From assembly GCF_026262505.1 (NCBI RefSeq), contig NC_067203.1, forward strand, positions 12,226,392 through 12,290,391: a stretch of DNA of 64,000 nucleotides, read 5' to 3'. The notes beneath the pieces are model-generated. The model saw nothing but the letters and a program-made list of their open reading frames with translations, was not told where the DNA came from and ran no database searches. Source of the DNA: Trichomonas vaginalis G3 (taxonomy: Eukaryota; Parabasalia; Trichomonadida; Trichomonadidae). This document shows positions 21,013 to 31,166 of this stretch, piece after piece. Position 1 is the first letter of the stretch; each line of letters starts with the position of its first letter. Made by a program: the position numbers and the translations under genes.

Positions 21013-23337
21013 ATGACAGCAACAAACAACAACAGCAACTATATCGTTTCTGATGAAAAAGTTATTGATTCATTAGCTGAGGAATTAGTTGTGGCAGAAA
21101 CTAAAACCCTCAACGAAAGAATTGGTGAAAACAAGATTGATTTACATAACTACCTCAAACATGATGGAGGAAGAGGAAGGAAAACTGGTATGGCTTTATT
21201 AGTAAATAAAATTCAAAATTTAACTATTATAGATGTTGATATCAATAAATCGTACAATGATGAACTTAAAGAAACAGTTAGAAAAGACATTCTATCAAAA
21301 CTTTCGGATAAAGATGTTATCGTTAAAACCGCTTCAGGAGGTCTTCACATTTATTGCAACACTAATTTCTTTTATGCAGTTTCGAACAGAATGATTAAAT
21401 GCTATTCTTGCAATGATTATGATATTGATATCATGACTTCTATGGATGATTCAAAGCGTTCTTTAGTAGTTATGGCTGATTCAAGAGTTCGCAAGAATGC
21501 AACAGAACCAATCAATACATACTCATTCATTCGTGGAAGTTACGATTCAACATTAACTAGAACAGTGAATGATATATTAAATGATTTGAATATTAAGGTA
21601 AGAGTTGAACAAAAGAACGAAGAAATAAAGACTATCATGAATGAAAACAAAGATGTAAACATTGACGATAAACTAGCTCAAAGCATAGTCGATGGCATCA
21701 GTGATTTTGAAGTACATAATGACGGTGGAAACATGAATTTAGAAAAAGAAGTTACATTATTCACACTGTTTCAAGCAATTAATTCGTTACCTAATCATTT
21801 AATTAATGAAGCATACGATAACGTTTATAACTTCTGCAATTTAACTGAAAATGCAAAAAGTAATTTTGAAAAAGCACGTAGTAGATATGCACATTTAATG
21901 ACTTCTCCATTTGTTGTGGTGAAGATTCTAAAACTATATCAAAAGGAATATTATGATGAATACGTTTTACCTTTATTACATAAGCCAAAAATAACATTTG
22001 ATATAAAACTTGATGACTCGTTTTTGATAACAGATATTAGACGCAAGGCTGAAAATCATCAGTATAAAAACAGTTCTGAAGTAATTGAGGATTTATCACG
22101 TGTAATCCGTTTTGTAGATTGTGGAAATAAATATTTCATTCAGAAAGATTACAACATCCACGACAAAATGAATCAAATATCATTCGTTCTTCAATCAAAC
22201 ATGAAAGAGTCACTCAAAATGATTAAATTATTTAAAGAAGAAGGTAAAACAATAACAGCATGGGATGTACTACTAAATCAATTATCCTCATTAACTGTTA
22301 AGGGTGTTTGCTTTAAATCTGATTCTCCAGATGTTTTCTCAACGTTTCAAGGTTATAAATACAACGTTCTCGAAAAGCCAGATTACTCAAAAATTGAGAT
22401 GTTTATGGATTTCATTAAAGAAGCCATTTGTGATAATAACGATGAAGTGTATAAATACCTTCTCGGTTGGATTGCATCAATGATTCAACATCCTGGAATC
22501 AAGAATGAAACAGCAATTATTTTGAAAGGACTTCAGGGAACAGGTAAAAACAGATTTACAGACATTATTTCTGAACTTCTCGCCGGTTATTCATGCAAAA
22601 ACATTACCGAAATAGGTGAGCTAACGGGTAATTTCAATTCAGTTGTTGAAAATAAAATGTTTCTTGTACTTAATGAACTCAAGAATGTAGGTGAAGACAG
22701 ACTCGCAAACTTCAACGCTTTGAAATCAATTATTACGGATAATCAAATAAGAATTAATGAAAAGAATCAACCTAGAAGAACTGCTCAGAATGTTGCCAAT
22801 TTCATTTTGGTAACTAATAACGTCTACCCTGTCAAAATTGAAGTTGGAGACAGAAGATACGTAGTTTTAAGAGTTAATGGTAAATTCAAGGGGCAATTTG
22901 ATTATTTCAAGAATTTGATGAATTCATGCACAAAGGAATTTTATGATAATTTACTGACGTATTTTATGCAATATGACCTTTCATCATTTAATGTACGAAT
23001 TATACCGATGACTGAAGCCAAACAAGATTTAATTGAATTATCAACAAATCCTTTAGATGTATGGATAAATACACATTATGATGAATTGTGTGCAGGTATG
23101 ACATGTAAAAATGCTCTATTCTGCAAACCATCAGACATGAAAGACAAGAATTTCCAAATGAGCATTAAGGATAAATGTGATAGGAAACAGAGAAGAATAG
23201 ATGGTAAACAAACATGGTGTTATGTTTTGAAAGAAGAAATGAAAGGATTATATAAACAGGTTGAACCAAACGATAATGAGGATTCATTTACTGACGATGA
23301 AATACCTGTAAATGAGCCGCTAAGCGGCGAGACCTGA
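21013..23337 (+). CDS. Primase-helicase: AEP-like primase plus SF3 helicase (774 aa)
   Basis: The N-terminal region carries archaeo-eukaryotic primase-type motifs: IIDVDINKS at about residue 70, ASGGLHIYC at about 107, and YDIDIM near 133. The C-terminal half is an SF3/D5-type ATPase with Walker A GLQGTGKN (about 505-512), Walker B MFLVLNEL (about 548) and a sensor FILVTNN (about 597), followed by GDRRYVVLRV. Such proteins unwind and prime DNA in virophages, NCLDV and related plasmids. The frame is whole. Its stop codon lies in the loop of a small hairpin, and inverted iteron-like arrays flank the gene on both sides, suggesting a self-contained replication cassette. Finding it beside a protein-primed polymerase is unusual, since that polymerase needs no RNA primer. 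Confidence 0.85.
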   Translation: MTATNNNSNYIVSDEKVIDSLAEELVVAETKTLNERIGENKIDLHNYLKHDGGRGRKTGMALLVNKIQNLTIIDVDINKSYNDELKETVRKDILSKLSDKDVIVKTASGGLHIYCNTNFFYAVSNRMIKCYSCNDYDIDIMTSMDDSKRSLVVMADSRVRKNATEPINTYSFIRGSYDSTLTRTVNDILNDLNIKVRVEQKNEEIKTIMNENKDVNIDDKLAQSIVDGISDFEVHNDGGNMNLEKEVTLFTLFQAINSLPNHLINEAYDNVYNFCNLTENAKSNFEKARSRYAHLMTSPFVVVKILKLYQKEYYDEYVLPLLHKPKITFDIKLDDSFLITDIRRKAENHQYKNSSEVIEDLSRVIRFVDCGNKYFIQKDYNIHDKMNQISFVLQSNMKESLKMIKLFKEEGKTITAWDVLLNQLSSLTVKGVCFKSDSPDVFSTFQGYKYNVLEKPDYSKIEMFMDFIKEAICDNNDEVYKYLLGWIASMIQHPGIKNETAIILKGLQGTGKNRFTDIISELLAGYSCKNITEIGELTGNFNSVVENKMFLVLNELKNVGEDRLANFNALKSIITDNQIRINEKNQPRRTAQNVANFILVTNNVYPVKIEVGDRRYVVLRVNGKFKGQFDYFKNLMNSCTKEFYDNLLTYFMQYDLSSFNVRIIPMTEAKQDLIELSTNPLDVWINTHYDELCAGMTCKNALFCKPSDMKDKNFQMSIKDKCDRKQRRIDGKQTWCYVLKEEMKGLYKQVEPNDNEDSFTDDEIPVNEPLSGET

Positions 23338-23343
23338 AGGTCT
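23316..23343. repeat. Double hairpin at the primase-helicase 3' end
   Basis: GCCGC-TAA-GCGGC is followed at once by AGACCT-GA-AGGTCT. The second loop contains the stop codon of the gene, so the C-terminal residues EPLSGET are encoded by the hairpins. Similar GC-rich pairs occur at 23834, 24066 and 28890. Confidence 0.8.
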
Positions 23344-23390
23344 TGCAGTATAAAGTATGATTGGAATTTATTTTTGCATTAATCCTGCTG

Positions 23391-23611
23391 TGATGTCTAA
23401 ATGTCATGTTGTCATCATTTTTAAAAGAAGTTAATTAACCAGGTGACACATGGTGACGTAGTGACACCTTCAGTTATTCAAAAATAATTCATAAATGCCT
23501 TCCTCCTTTCGTACCTGTTGTCTAAATGTCATGTTGTCATCATTTTTAAGAGAAGTTAATTAACCAGGTGACACATGGTGACGTGGTGACACTTTCAGTT
23601 ATTCAAAAATA
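23391..23611 (-). repeat. Two inverted iteron-like units downstream of the primase-helicase
   Basis: Two units in reverse orientation, separated by the complement of the spacer found upstream (GAAAGGAGGAAGGCATTTAT in the upstream orientation), so this segment is an inverted copy of about 20614-20831. Together they form inverted repeats of roughly 215 bp around the 21013-23337 gene. Confidence 0.85.
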
Positions 23612-23681
23612 AATTTTCTTATAATTCAAATTAACTAAAGATGAACTTAATAAAATGATGATAAAATAACTGATAACAAAA

Positions 23682-23697
23682 TTTTATTTTTATATAA
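23682..23697 (+). promoter_or_regulatory. T-rich TATATAA promoter motif
   Basis: TTTTATTTTTATATAA directly abuts the start codon of the 61-residue ORF. This is the cleanest copy of the motif seen before most genes of the element. Confidence 0.5.
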
Positions 23698-23883
23698 ATG
23701 GATACCCCACAAGCTCAAAATTTACCACGAATCATAACAAGGGAGGAAATGATAAAAATGATGCAAGAACGAATTAAAAACAACAAACCACGAAAACCGA
23801 GAAGATGCGGTTATGCAGTAATGATGGAAAGAAGAACCCAGAAGGGTTCGGCGTCTCGAAGAGACGTTGTCGAAGAGGAATAA
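23698..23883 (+). CDS. Small basic R2 protein (61 aa) ending in a double hairpin
   Basis: The product (MDTPQAQNLPRIITREEMIK) is helical and Arg/Lys-rich (NNKPRKPRRCG), suggesting nucleic-acid or protein binding. Its last 16 residues are encoded by a paired-hairpin module that looks inserted. It has a clear T-rich TATATAAATG start. I do not recognise the family. It ends 4 bp from the end of the minus-strand ORF at 23887-24207. Confidence 0.5.
   Translation: MDTPQAQNLPRIITREEMIKMMQERIKNNKPRKPRRCGYAVMMERRTQKGSASRRDVVEEE
23834..23866. repeat. Double hairpin inside the 61-aa ORF
   Basis: GAACCC-AGAA-GGGTTC and, one base later, CGTCTC-GAA-GAGACG; both stems are 6 bp and perfect. Confidence 0.8.
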
Positions 23884-23886
23884 AAA

Positions 23887-24207
23887 TTAAATTTGGATTG
23901 AGTTTAAAAATTCATCTTTATTAAATTCATCTCTTCCAATCAATTTATTTATTCTATTAAATTCTTTTATTTTTGCTTCACTCAGTTTAAGGATTGAACG
24001 GTAAGTTTCTAATTTTTCGATTATTTCTTTCCTCTCTTTATCGTTTTCAATTACTTTAGTTTTATGGGCATCAGCCCCGCCGCATTGCGGCTTCTTTTTG
24101 TAATAGCATATTTTTGATTTAATTCTGTTTAGTTTCTTTTTATATTCATTGTCTGGACTCTGAATCTTAATTGAATCAGGACTCTTGGATGCTTCGTTGT
24201 CACTCAT
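23887..24207 (-). CDS. R2 coiled-coil protein of unknown function (106 aa)
   Basis: The protein is Lys/Glu/Ile-rich with helical stretches before and after a short odd segment, KKPQCGGADAHK, that is encoded by a GC-rich double hairpin (24066-24091) and interrupts the composition. The frame is kept through it. A T-rich block precedes the start. Function is unknown; the helices suggest a small structural or regulatory protein. Confidence 0.5.
   Translation of the reverse strand: MSDNEASKSPDSIKIQSPDNEYKKKLNRIKSKICYYKKKPQCGGADAHKTKVIENDKERKEIIEKLETYRSILKLSEAKIKEFNRINKLIGRDEFNKDEFLNSIQI
24066..24091. repeat. Double hairpin inside the 106-aa ORF
   Basis: GGGC-ATCA-GCCC and then GCCGC-ATT-GCGGC followed by TTC. 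It is the same module as the one at 28890-28915 inside the polymerase, with the same order of the two hairpins. Confidence 0.8.
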
Positions 24208-24276
24208 TTCTTACGAAATAAAAAAATTAAATATTATTTAAATATAATGGAGTAATAAAATAAATCGGAATTTCTA

Positions 24277-25302
24277 TTAATTTATTGTTAACTCAACTAA
24301 TGCATTGCCGTTAATATATCTAACAAATTCAGCTATTGTGTCAAATCTTCGTCTTCTTTTTGTCATTGATTTATCAGTTTTTCCATAATCGAGATGAATC
24401 AAAACTTTATCCCCTTGTTTAAAATTCATGAGCCCCGAATTAATTTGTTCACGTTTAACATCATTTAACCTTTCCATTTGCTTTCTAATATATTCCCATT
24501 CTTTTGAAATATCATTTTTCATTTCCACTGGTTTCATGTTTATAGTTCTATGCCATGTATTATTGTAATAATATACTAACTGCTGTATGATGGAGTCATG
24601 ATTTCCATCCCAGTATATCTGACCGTTAACCCCTAACGCATCTCTAAGAGTTCTCATTACCGCATCAACTATTTTATTATGAAACGTATATGGAGAAGAT
24701 GAGAAGTAAAAATTAATTTGTGGGAAATAATGAGCCATAGCTGCCTGAAATCCTTTATCACCATCACCCCTTATATTATCTACTCTTTCATGATCTAGTA
24801 AGTATTGAATAGCTCTTCTTGTTTCCTGTTCTGTTTTCCCTTTCACTGGAATGCAATATAAATATCTAGTGTTAATGTTAATGGCAAATAAATAAGTAAC
24901 GTTTCCTTTTGAATATTCCAGATGATCGATTTCGTATGAATATGGATATGGTGCAAATGAAGGGCGACTAAATTTTTCCTTTAACGGTTGAATTTTCGGG
25001 TCAATTGGTTTATTTAATATCTTGAAATCCTTTTTAAAATCTTTTTGTTTCTTTAATGTTTGAAATGGATATAATAAAGTGAATGATGAAGGATTAACTG
25101 AAGGAGGAGGTACTGTCGTTGGAGGTTTTGGTATTGCAAGTGGTTTAATTTTATCTGCTTTGATTTTGGATGATGAAGTTTTAGTTGTTGATTTTCCTTT
25201 CATTAATTCTGGATGTATTCTATTCATTTGTTTTAAATATGCTGTATATAAAGGTTTGATATACTTTCCCGCTTCGAGTTTATGTTGAAGGATGAATTCC
25301 AA
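24277..25302 (-). CDS. R2 integrase, retroviral/Polinton type (about 341 aa)
   Basis: The core has the first acidic site in SYEIDHLEYSKG, followed by VTYLFAININTRYLYCIPVKG, the second in IRGDGDKGF, and HNKIVDAVMRTLRDAL where the third acidic position is Asp, as in many Polinton integrases. A Pro-rich linker precedes the core, and the C-terminus has a basic KTDKSMTKRRRRFD and a small barrel-like end. The enzyme joins element ends to host DNA. The first codon is uncertain: the frame stays open upstream and overlaps the preceding ORF. Confidence 0.8.
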   Translation of the reverse strand: MEFILQHKLEAGKYIKPLYTAYLKQMNRIHPELMKGKSTTKTSSSKIKADKIKPLAIPKPPTTVPPPSVNPSSFTLLYPFQTLKKQKDFKKDFKILNKPIDPKIQPLKEKFSRPSFAPYPYSYEIDHLEYSKGNVTYLFAININTRYLYCIPVKGKTEQETRRAIQYLLDHERVDNIRGDGDKGFQAAMAHYFPQINFYFSSSPYTFHNKIVDAVMRTLRDALGVNGQIYWDGNHDSIIQQLVYYYNNTWHRTINMKPVEMKNDISKEWEYIRKQMERLNDVKREQINSGLMNFKQGDKVLIHLDYGKTDKSMTKRRRRFDTIAEFVRYINGNALVELTIN

Positions 25303-25427
25303 AAGTTGATCTTCATTTAAAAGTCGGGCTGAATATGGTTTAACTAATGAATCATAAATTAAAGCTTGTGCTTCATTTATGGTCTGAAGGACCTGGGTGT
25401 TTTGTTCCTTTAGCTGTTGAACATTTG

Positions 25428-25814
25428 CTACTTTCTCTTTTGGTGTTGTTTTCGGCTTTTTCTTCTTTTGTTTTGTTCCTTTGGCTTTTGCGGCTCAGGA
25501 TTATATAATTTATATAATTCATCAATATCTTCTTCTGTTAATACTTTATTTTTGAAATCTTTCAACTGTTTAAGTTGTGATTTAGTTTTTCCCTTTGTAT
25601 ATTCATTATTTTTAATTTTGTCTTTAATTTCAGAAATTATTTTATCATGATATTTCAAAATTTCATTTTTATAATATGGATAATAATAATCCATATCATC
25701 ACCCGTTATATTTTTATTATGTTTTTGGAGATATGATTTTAATTCATAATAATTAAGAAAATTTTGATTAAGTACTAAATCATCAATTAAATTTTCTAAA
25801 TCTGCGTTATCCAT
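25428..25814 (-). CDS. R2 helical basic-tailed protein (128 aa)
   Basis: The N-terminal 100 residues are helical with many Tyr, Asn and Lys (DMDYYYPYYKNEILKYH); the tail is strongly basic (KEQNKRRKSRKQHQKRK). The start follows a TTTTTATATAAATG motif. It lies directly upstream of the integrase, with overlapping frames. DNA binding is possible from the tail. I do not recognise the family. Confidence 0.5.
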   Translation of the reverse strand: MDNADLENLIDDLVLNQNFLNYYELKSYLQKHNKNITGDDMDYYYPYYKNEILKYHDKIISEIKDKIKNNEYTKGKTKSQLKQLKDFKNKVLTEEDIDELYKLYNPEPQKPKEQNKRRKSRKQHQKRK

Positions 25815-25838
25815 TTATATAAAAATAAAATAAATGTT

Positions 25839-26297
25839 TTAAGGGTGCCCACCTCTTTGAATCATAGTATCAAAACCATTATTTACATATTGAATCGCAT
25901 CATTAACGGTTCCTCCTTCTAAAACGGTATCAAATGGTGGAGTCCAGATTTCCTGATGATGATCATAAAATCCAGCAAAATTAACCGTATTATTAGGTAA
26001 AATATGAATCTCAGCGGTATATCTTCTATCTAAATTTGGATGCCTTATATGTATACCATTACTACCCGGATAAAATCTCAAACCTTGATTTTGTTGACGC
26101 ATCAAATTATTGAAATTTCTTTCTTCAGGGGTGAATGTTCTTCTCCGTTGACGTTGTGGTGGTGGTGGTGGTCGTTGTTGCGGCTGTTGATGCTGTGGTG
26201 GGATTTGAAAAATTCGTTGTGGTTGATTATTTGGAATCTGAAAGTTAAAACCATTTGGTATAAATCGATTTGGTTCCTTTTGTCTCTTCTGTGGCAT
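25839..26297 (-). CDS. R2 proline/glutamine-rich protein (152 aa)
   Basis: The first 70 residues are a Pro/Gln/Arg linker (PPQHQQPQQRPPPPPQRQ); the C-terminal half looks folded (RRYTAEIHILPNNTVNFAG, TVLEGGTVNDAIQYVNN). A terminal protein or an accessory replication protein could lie upstream of a protein-primed polymerase, but I see no specific motif. It starts 28 bp from the polymerase end on the same strand. Confidence 0.45.
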   Translation of the reverse strand: MPQKRQKEPNRFIPNGFNFQIPNNQPQRIFQIPPQHQQPQQRPPPPPQRQRRRTFTPEERNFNNLMRQQNQGLRFYPGSNGIHIRHPNLDRRYTAEIHILPNNTVNFAGFYDHHQEIWTPPFDTVLEGGTVNDAIQYVNNGFDTMIQRGGHP

Positions 26298-26325
26298 TTT
26301 ATTAAAAATAAAATTTTAAATTGTA

Positions 26326-29300
26326 TTAAATAAATGGCATACAACATCCATTTTCACAACATACAGCCTTAGTGTGTGCTCCTGTTAATGCAGTCTTACC
26401 GATTGTTAAGCGAGTCATTGACCCGTTTTTAAGTTGTAAATTAATATTCTGACCATCAAATATCACTTTATCATTTATTATATCCAAATAATTTTTAGGT
26501 GTTAATTGTTTATTTTGTCGTAAACTAACACCTTTCATTTTTTGTGCAATCTTTTTAAAATCACTTCCATCAATTGAACCGTTGAATGATGTATAACACT
26601 TAGGGCATAAAGCAACCATGTTATCACCTTGTTTCTCAATTGCTAAACCCAATAATTTTTCATGTGCTTTTTCTTCAGCTTTATTCTTTAATTTAGGTTT
26701 AAATTTCTCATCAAAACAGAAGAAATCAAAAGGTGCGAATTTGAAAATGTTTTTATCATAAAATTGTTTATCGGTAACAATTGCTTGAAATGCTTGAGTG
26801 TTAGGAAGATTTGGATCGCCAGCAATTGCCCAATAAGATGAATCAGTATCACCTTCAATGAAATGAAAACGATTAACATTCATGCATTTATACATAAAAT
26901 CATAAATGAAAACCAAATACCAGTATTTAGCATTATCTAAAGTGAAGAATGCCTCTTGTAAACATGTATCACATCTATAAAATCTATCTTTAAGCATCAC
27001 TTGATATGTATCTTCACCTATTTCTCTTATGTTTTTAAACTTATTTGACATACATGCAACGCGTGCCTTCTGTGCATTCATTATTTTAGTCTTTGCGTAA
27101 TTTTGTGTATTCATTGCATCGTAACCATATGATCCATTAAGTGAAATCTTGCAAAATAAACTTTTTCCTTTATTTCCTTCTAATTCAGCCTTTTGTCTTT
27201 CGTTCATAAATTCGTTCGCAAATTCATTAAAACAAGTGTTTTTCGTAAATGTTAAAATTGATTGAATATCATGATGATAAAATGAAATCTGTCTATTAGA
27301 TACCAAAGATAATAAGAAGAAAATGGTTGATATTGGTTGTGTGTTGATGCTAACTGAGTTAATTTCCTCTGTTTCTGGTCAACTGGTAGATTGTTTGATT
27401 TCATGTAATTATACATAAAACTGCCAATTGTTTTTTCATCTGTGATAATATCTAAGTTTCTTATTATCGGTAAAAAGTTTATGTAATCATTAATGTATTT
27501 TTCATCAATGTGACCCTTTACTTCAGCCACGAATAAAGTATTTTTCTTCTTAATTATTCCCAGTGCTTTTGCTTTCTTTGTTGCTGTATCACAAATGATA
27601 ACACCATTCAATCTTCCCGGCATATACATTTTATGGTCAGTATATTGAATGAAATCATGAGGATTAGATGAAAATGATGAAGGATATAATGAATTAAAAT
27701 CAACACCAACGAAATGAGTCATGATGTTGGAAGTGTCCTCATTTGATACAGTTTTAGTTTCTGGATTATATGAAGTTTATTAATGTGCGTGATTCCTTTA
27801 AGATTTACTCTATGTTGAACATTTGATAAACCACCAGTAATTCCATTACGGAGAATGTGATAAGCTTCAACTGAATCTAAAGTCATTGGTAAATTATTTT
27901 TTAATGCATATTTCTTAAATTGATTCTTAAACGTTGAATCTTCATCTTTATTTGATTTCACGACATTGCAATAACAACACATTAACTGACAATTTTCTTT
28001 AGTATGTGGTTTTTCATTATCGATTCTATCCAATGTTGGTTTATTTGCATATGTAAACGCTTTACCACACATTTTGCATTTAGATGAAAGGATTAAATCG
28101 TGATAGTATTGAAAATCATCCATTGAAACATTATTTTTAGTATCTCTTTCTGCTTTTTCATCTTGTTTCTTATATGATTCAATTTTATATTTCCAATACT
28201 TTTTTGTTAATTCAAAACTTGATTCTATCTCTTCCTCAGGATATTTTTCATTAGGATTAAAGTCTTTATATGCTAAAGCGTAACGAATCATTGAAGCATT
28301 CGATGATAAAGAAAGATTATGAAGCATATCAATTTATAAACAAATGTTTCTTCAATAATTTTATCGATTGGGTCAATCATAATTTCAACATCTTTATTGC
28401 AATAATGAATAAAATATTCTAATCTATTCTTAAAGTTTTTAGCATCATTGAGATATATTTGATAATCACTATCTGATATAGTTTCTTGAGTTAATGCTGA
28501 ATAAAATGAATCTTGAGTGAATGGTTCCACTTTATATAATTCTTCTTCGTAATTTTCCCACGTGATGAATTGATAAGGGAAAAAGGATTTAACACGTGAT
28601 TTATTGTTTCCGAAATCTCGAGTGAATTGGTCTAATGTCCCACCCGCTATATAATTTCTGATGTCAATAAATCTCAATTCATATGGAGCGTTTGTTTTCT
28701 TTACAATGACTTGCTTAAATTGAGAAGAAGAACCCAGCATTGATTTTATTTTCCATTTTGCAGTGTTTAAATCACGAAGAATTAAATTTAAATCAAACTT
28801 TCCCGAATTAAAACCTATGATATTCACTTTATTGAATTCCTCATCTAGAAGTTCTTTAAATGCTTCCTTCTGTTTTTCATTTAATGTATGGGACAAAGTC
28901 CCCGCCGTTTGCGGCTTCAATAATTCTTCATATTGTTCAATATTTGATTTAGCAACTAATGAACAGGTTGAAAATAAAAACTCAATCCAATCAGAAATAA
29001 AAGAATCACTTGAAGTTAAGCAAAAATTCCTCGTATATGTTTTATCATTTAATTTAACCGTTGATGATACCATGAATGATTTTAAGTAAGCGTTCAAAGT
29101 TGCACACTCAGAAAGTTGTAATTCTTCTTTAGTCTCTAATGTTTCGAAGTCAAAAGTAATATAATATCTTGTCGGTTTATAATATTTCTGCAAATTGTGA
29201 GCTAATAACCACTGATATATCTTCTGTTTCGTAATATGTGGTGCATATGGTTGCTGTGTCTTTTGCAACTGAACGTCTTGAATTAATCTCCCATTATTTT

Positions 29301-29784
29301 CTTTACATTTCTCACAATGCTTTAAAAATCTTCTTTGGTTTTTCCTTTCTGGATCATCACGGATAGAATAAACTTCTTCTTTACAATATGGACAAACTTT
29401 ATAGCCGGTGAGTGCTTCAACGTCTGTTATTCTGTCAGCGTGAAGTTTTCCACATGGACTCTGTGTTAATAAAATATTTACTGTTTCAAATTCTGGATCT
29501 ATCATTATTGATTCCACTAATGGAAAGTCTACCTTATTTATGTCCACGTCTTCTGGTTGAGGATCACAATAATAGAAATCAATATTAACATTTAACATTC
29601 TCGCTAATCTCTCACTTTCTGATGAAATGTCAAACCCTTCATATGCATCTATTGCTTCATTTAAATAGCTTCTACGAGTTTTAGGATTAACACCATCAGG
29701 AATGTTATAGAAGCGTTTAAATAACCTTCTACCTTCTGCTCTAATTTGATTATCATTCATTTTAACTGTTCCGTTTTTGTTCAT
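26326..29784 (-). pseudogene. R2 protein-primed DNA polymerase B with HNH-like segment, broken
   Basis: The N-terminal part has zinc-type CxxC pairs and the exonuclease motifs TFDFETLE and GFNSGKFDLNL. An HNH-like segment follows (CKMCGKAF, KPTLDRIDN, CQLMCCYCN; about 27.9-28.1 kb). Then come the palm motifs VDFNSLYPSSF, LNGSYGYDA and EGDTDSSYW. This order is known in polymerases of virophage-like and linear-plasmid type and differs from the R1/R3 polymerase. A TATAA-like start motif is present at the 5' end. The gene has about three breaks. Confidence 0.8.
28890..28915. repeat. Double hairpin inside the polymerase exonuclease region
   Basis: GGGAC-AAA-GTCCC followed by GCCG-TTTG-CGGC and TTC. 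It is the same module as at 24066-24091 and is read as KPQTAGTL within the polymerase N-terminal half. Confidence 0.8.
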
Positions 29785-29839
29785 TTATGTAAGAATAAAA
29801 AATTAAAAAATAAATAAAAATAAAGTTTATTTTTTAAAG

Positions 29840-31011
29840 TGTAATGCATGAAAAATAGCGTGACTTCACTTTTGACAGTTTACAAATGTAAAGTGTTGCA
29901 TCCTTAAAAACTTGGAAATATATACATTCATGAATTATCTTGTATATTAATTGAAAATCCATAAAACCCTAACAATATTTTTTCTTAAAAAAACTATAAA
30001 AATATAAATAAAATTAATCGTTAAATAAAAATATTTGATATTAGAATTTTATTGGAAAAATAAAAAACTTAATATTTTAAAGAAATACTTAAATACTTGA
30101 ATGTTTTAACTTTTACATTATCATATAGACTCTCAAATTATTGATTGGAAACGGTTTGAGGGTTATCAATTTAAAAAAAATTGTGAGTTTTTTAGATTTT
30201 TGGCAATGTTAAACGGTTAATTTTTTCTCAAAAAAAATTATTTCGAATTTCCGAAATTTTTGACATTTTGGCTGAGAACTATGGTCTGCGAGGTACATAG
30301 ATAGAATCAGTACCTCGCAGACTATAGTTCTCTATATGGCGCCGAAAATTTTTGGTGAAATGTCGTCGCACTTCACCAAAAATTTTTCGGCGCCATAGGA
30401 AGAATTGGAGGGTGTGAGATACTATTACATGCTATAGTGCTCACACCCTCCAACTCCCAATCAAAATCGCATAAAATTTGCTACTTATCTTCAGATTACC
30501 TCCCATTATAAAATATATCATTGCTATCTCATCGTACTATACTTCCACCCTATTGTATTTAAAAATATAAAATTTTTTGATAATATATTTTTATATCTTG
30601 AATTTTCAAACAATATATTCACAGATAATATAATGGGAAATCTATCTCAACCTAGCCTTAAAGTACCAAACTCCTGCTTGCATTCTCACTCACAAATATT
30701 AAACATCCATCTCCAAAAAACTAAATTCTTCACAATTTTTTTAAAATTGAGAACATAAAAAACGTATGCATTCAATAATTTAAGATACTAACAAATATTA
30801 AAAACTTCAAAATATCAGATATTAACGTTTTTCAATTAAAAAAAATATCATTTTGCTTTTCAATTCGAACATAAATCTTAAATATTTTTAATTAATATCT
30901 GATTTACAGCATTATTATCCATTTATAAATCTGACAAATAAATGACAAAACCATCAGAAATAGCGTCACTTTTTGTCAAAAGTGAAGTCACGCTATTTTT
31001 CATGCACAACA
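29840..31011. mobile_element. Hairpin-rich non-autonomous element M2
   Basis: The ends are TGTAATGCATGAAAAATAGC and the complement of TGTTGTGCATGAAAAATAGC, matching M1 for the first dozen or so bases and at GACTTCACTTTTGACA. The centre holds three hairpins (about 30275-30332, 30335-30402 and 30403-30456), including the pair GGCGCCGAAAAATTTT-type arms. No coding capacity is seen and no target duplication is evident. It sits beside the 5' end of the R2 polymerase. Confidence 0.8.
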
Positions 31012-31166
31012 CCCTGATACATTAAATCTAATTCCTGTCTTATTTAATTTCACAACTTTGAAAAGGAATGTATGAATAGCTATAAAATGATAGAAGATGT
31101 TTTATGGGTTGCTTCCATTTTTTCTGAAATAAATGAATAATATAATGTTATAAGTTTTCATATCTT

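Noticed and set aside
20614-23611. CRISPR-like array
   Set aside because: Units are about 90 bp, few, in inverted groups, with conserved spacers and no cas-like genes.
25839-26297. Capsid protein of R2
   Set aside because: Too short and half of it is a Pro/Gln linker; no jelly-roll-like pattern.
27719-28327. Free-standing HNH homing endonuclease
   Set aside because: The sequence before and after the HNH-like part is polymerase-like, and such a segment is known inside related polymerases, so I treat it as part of that gene.
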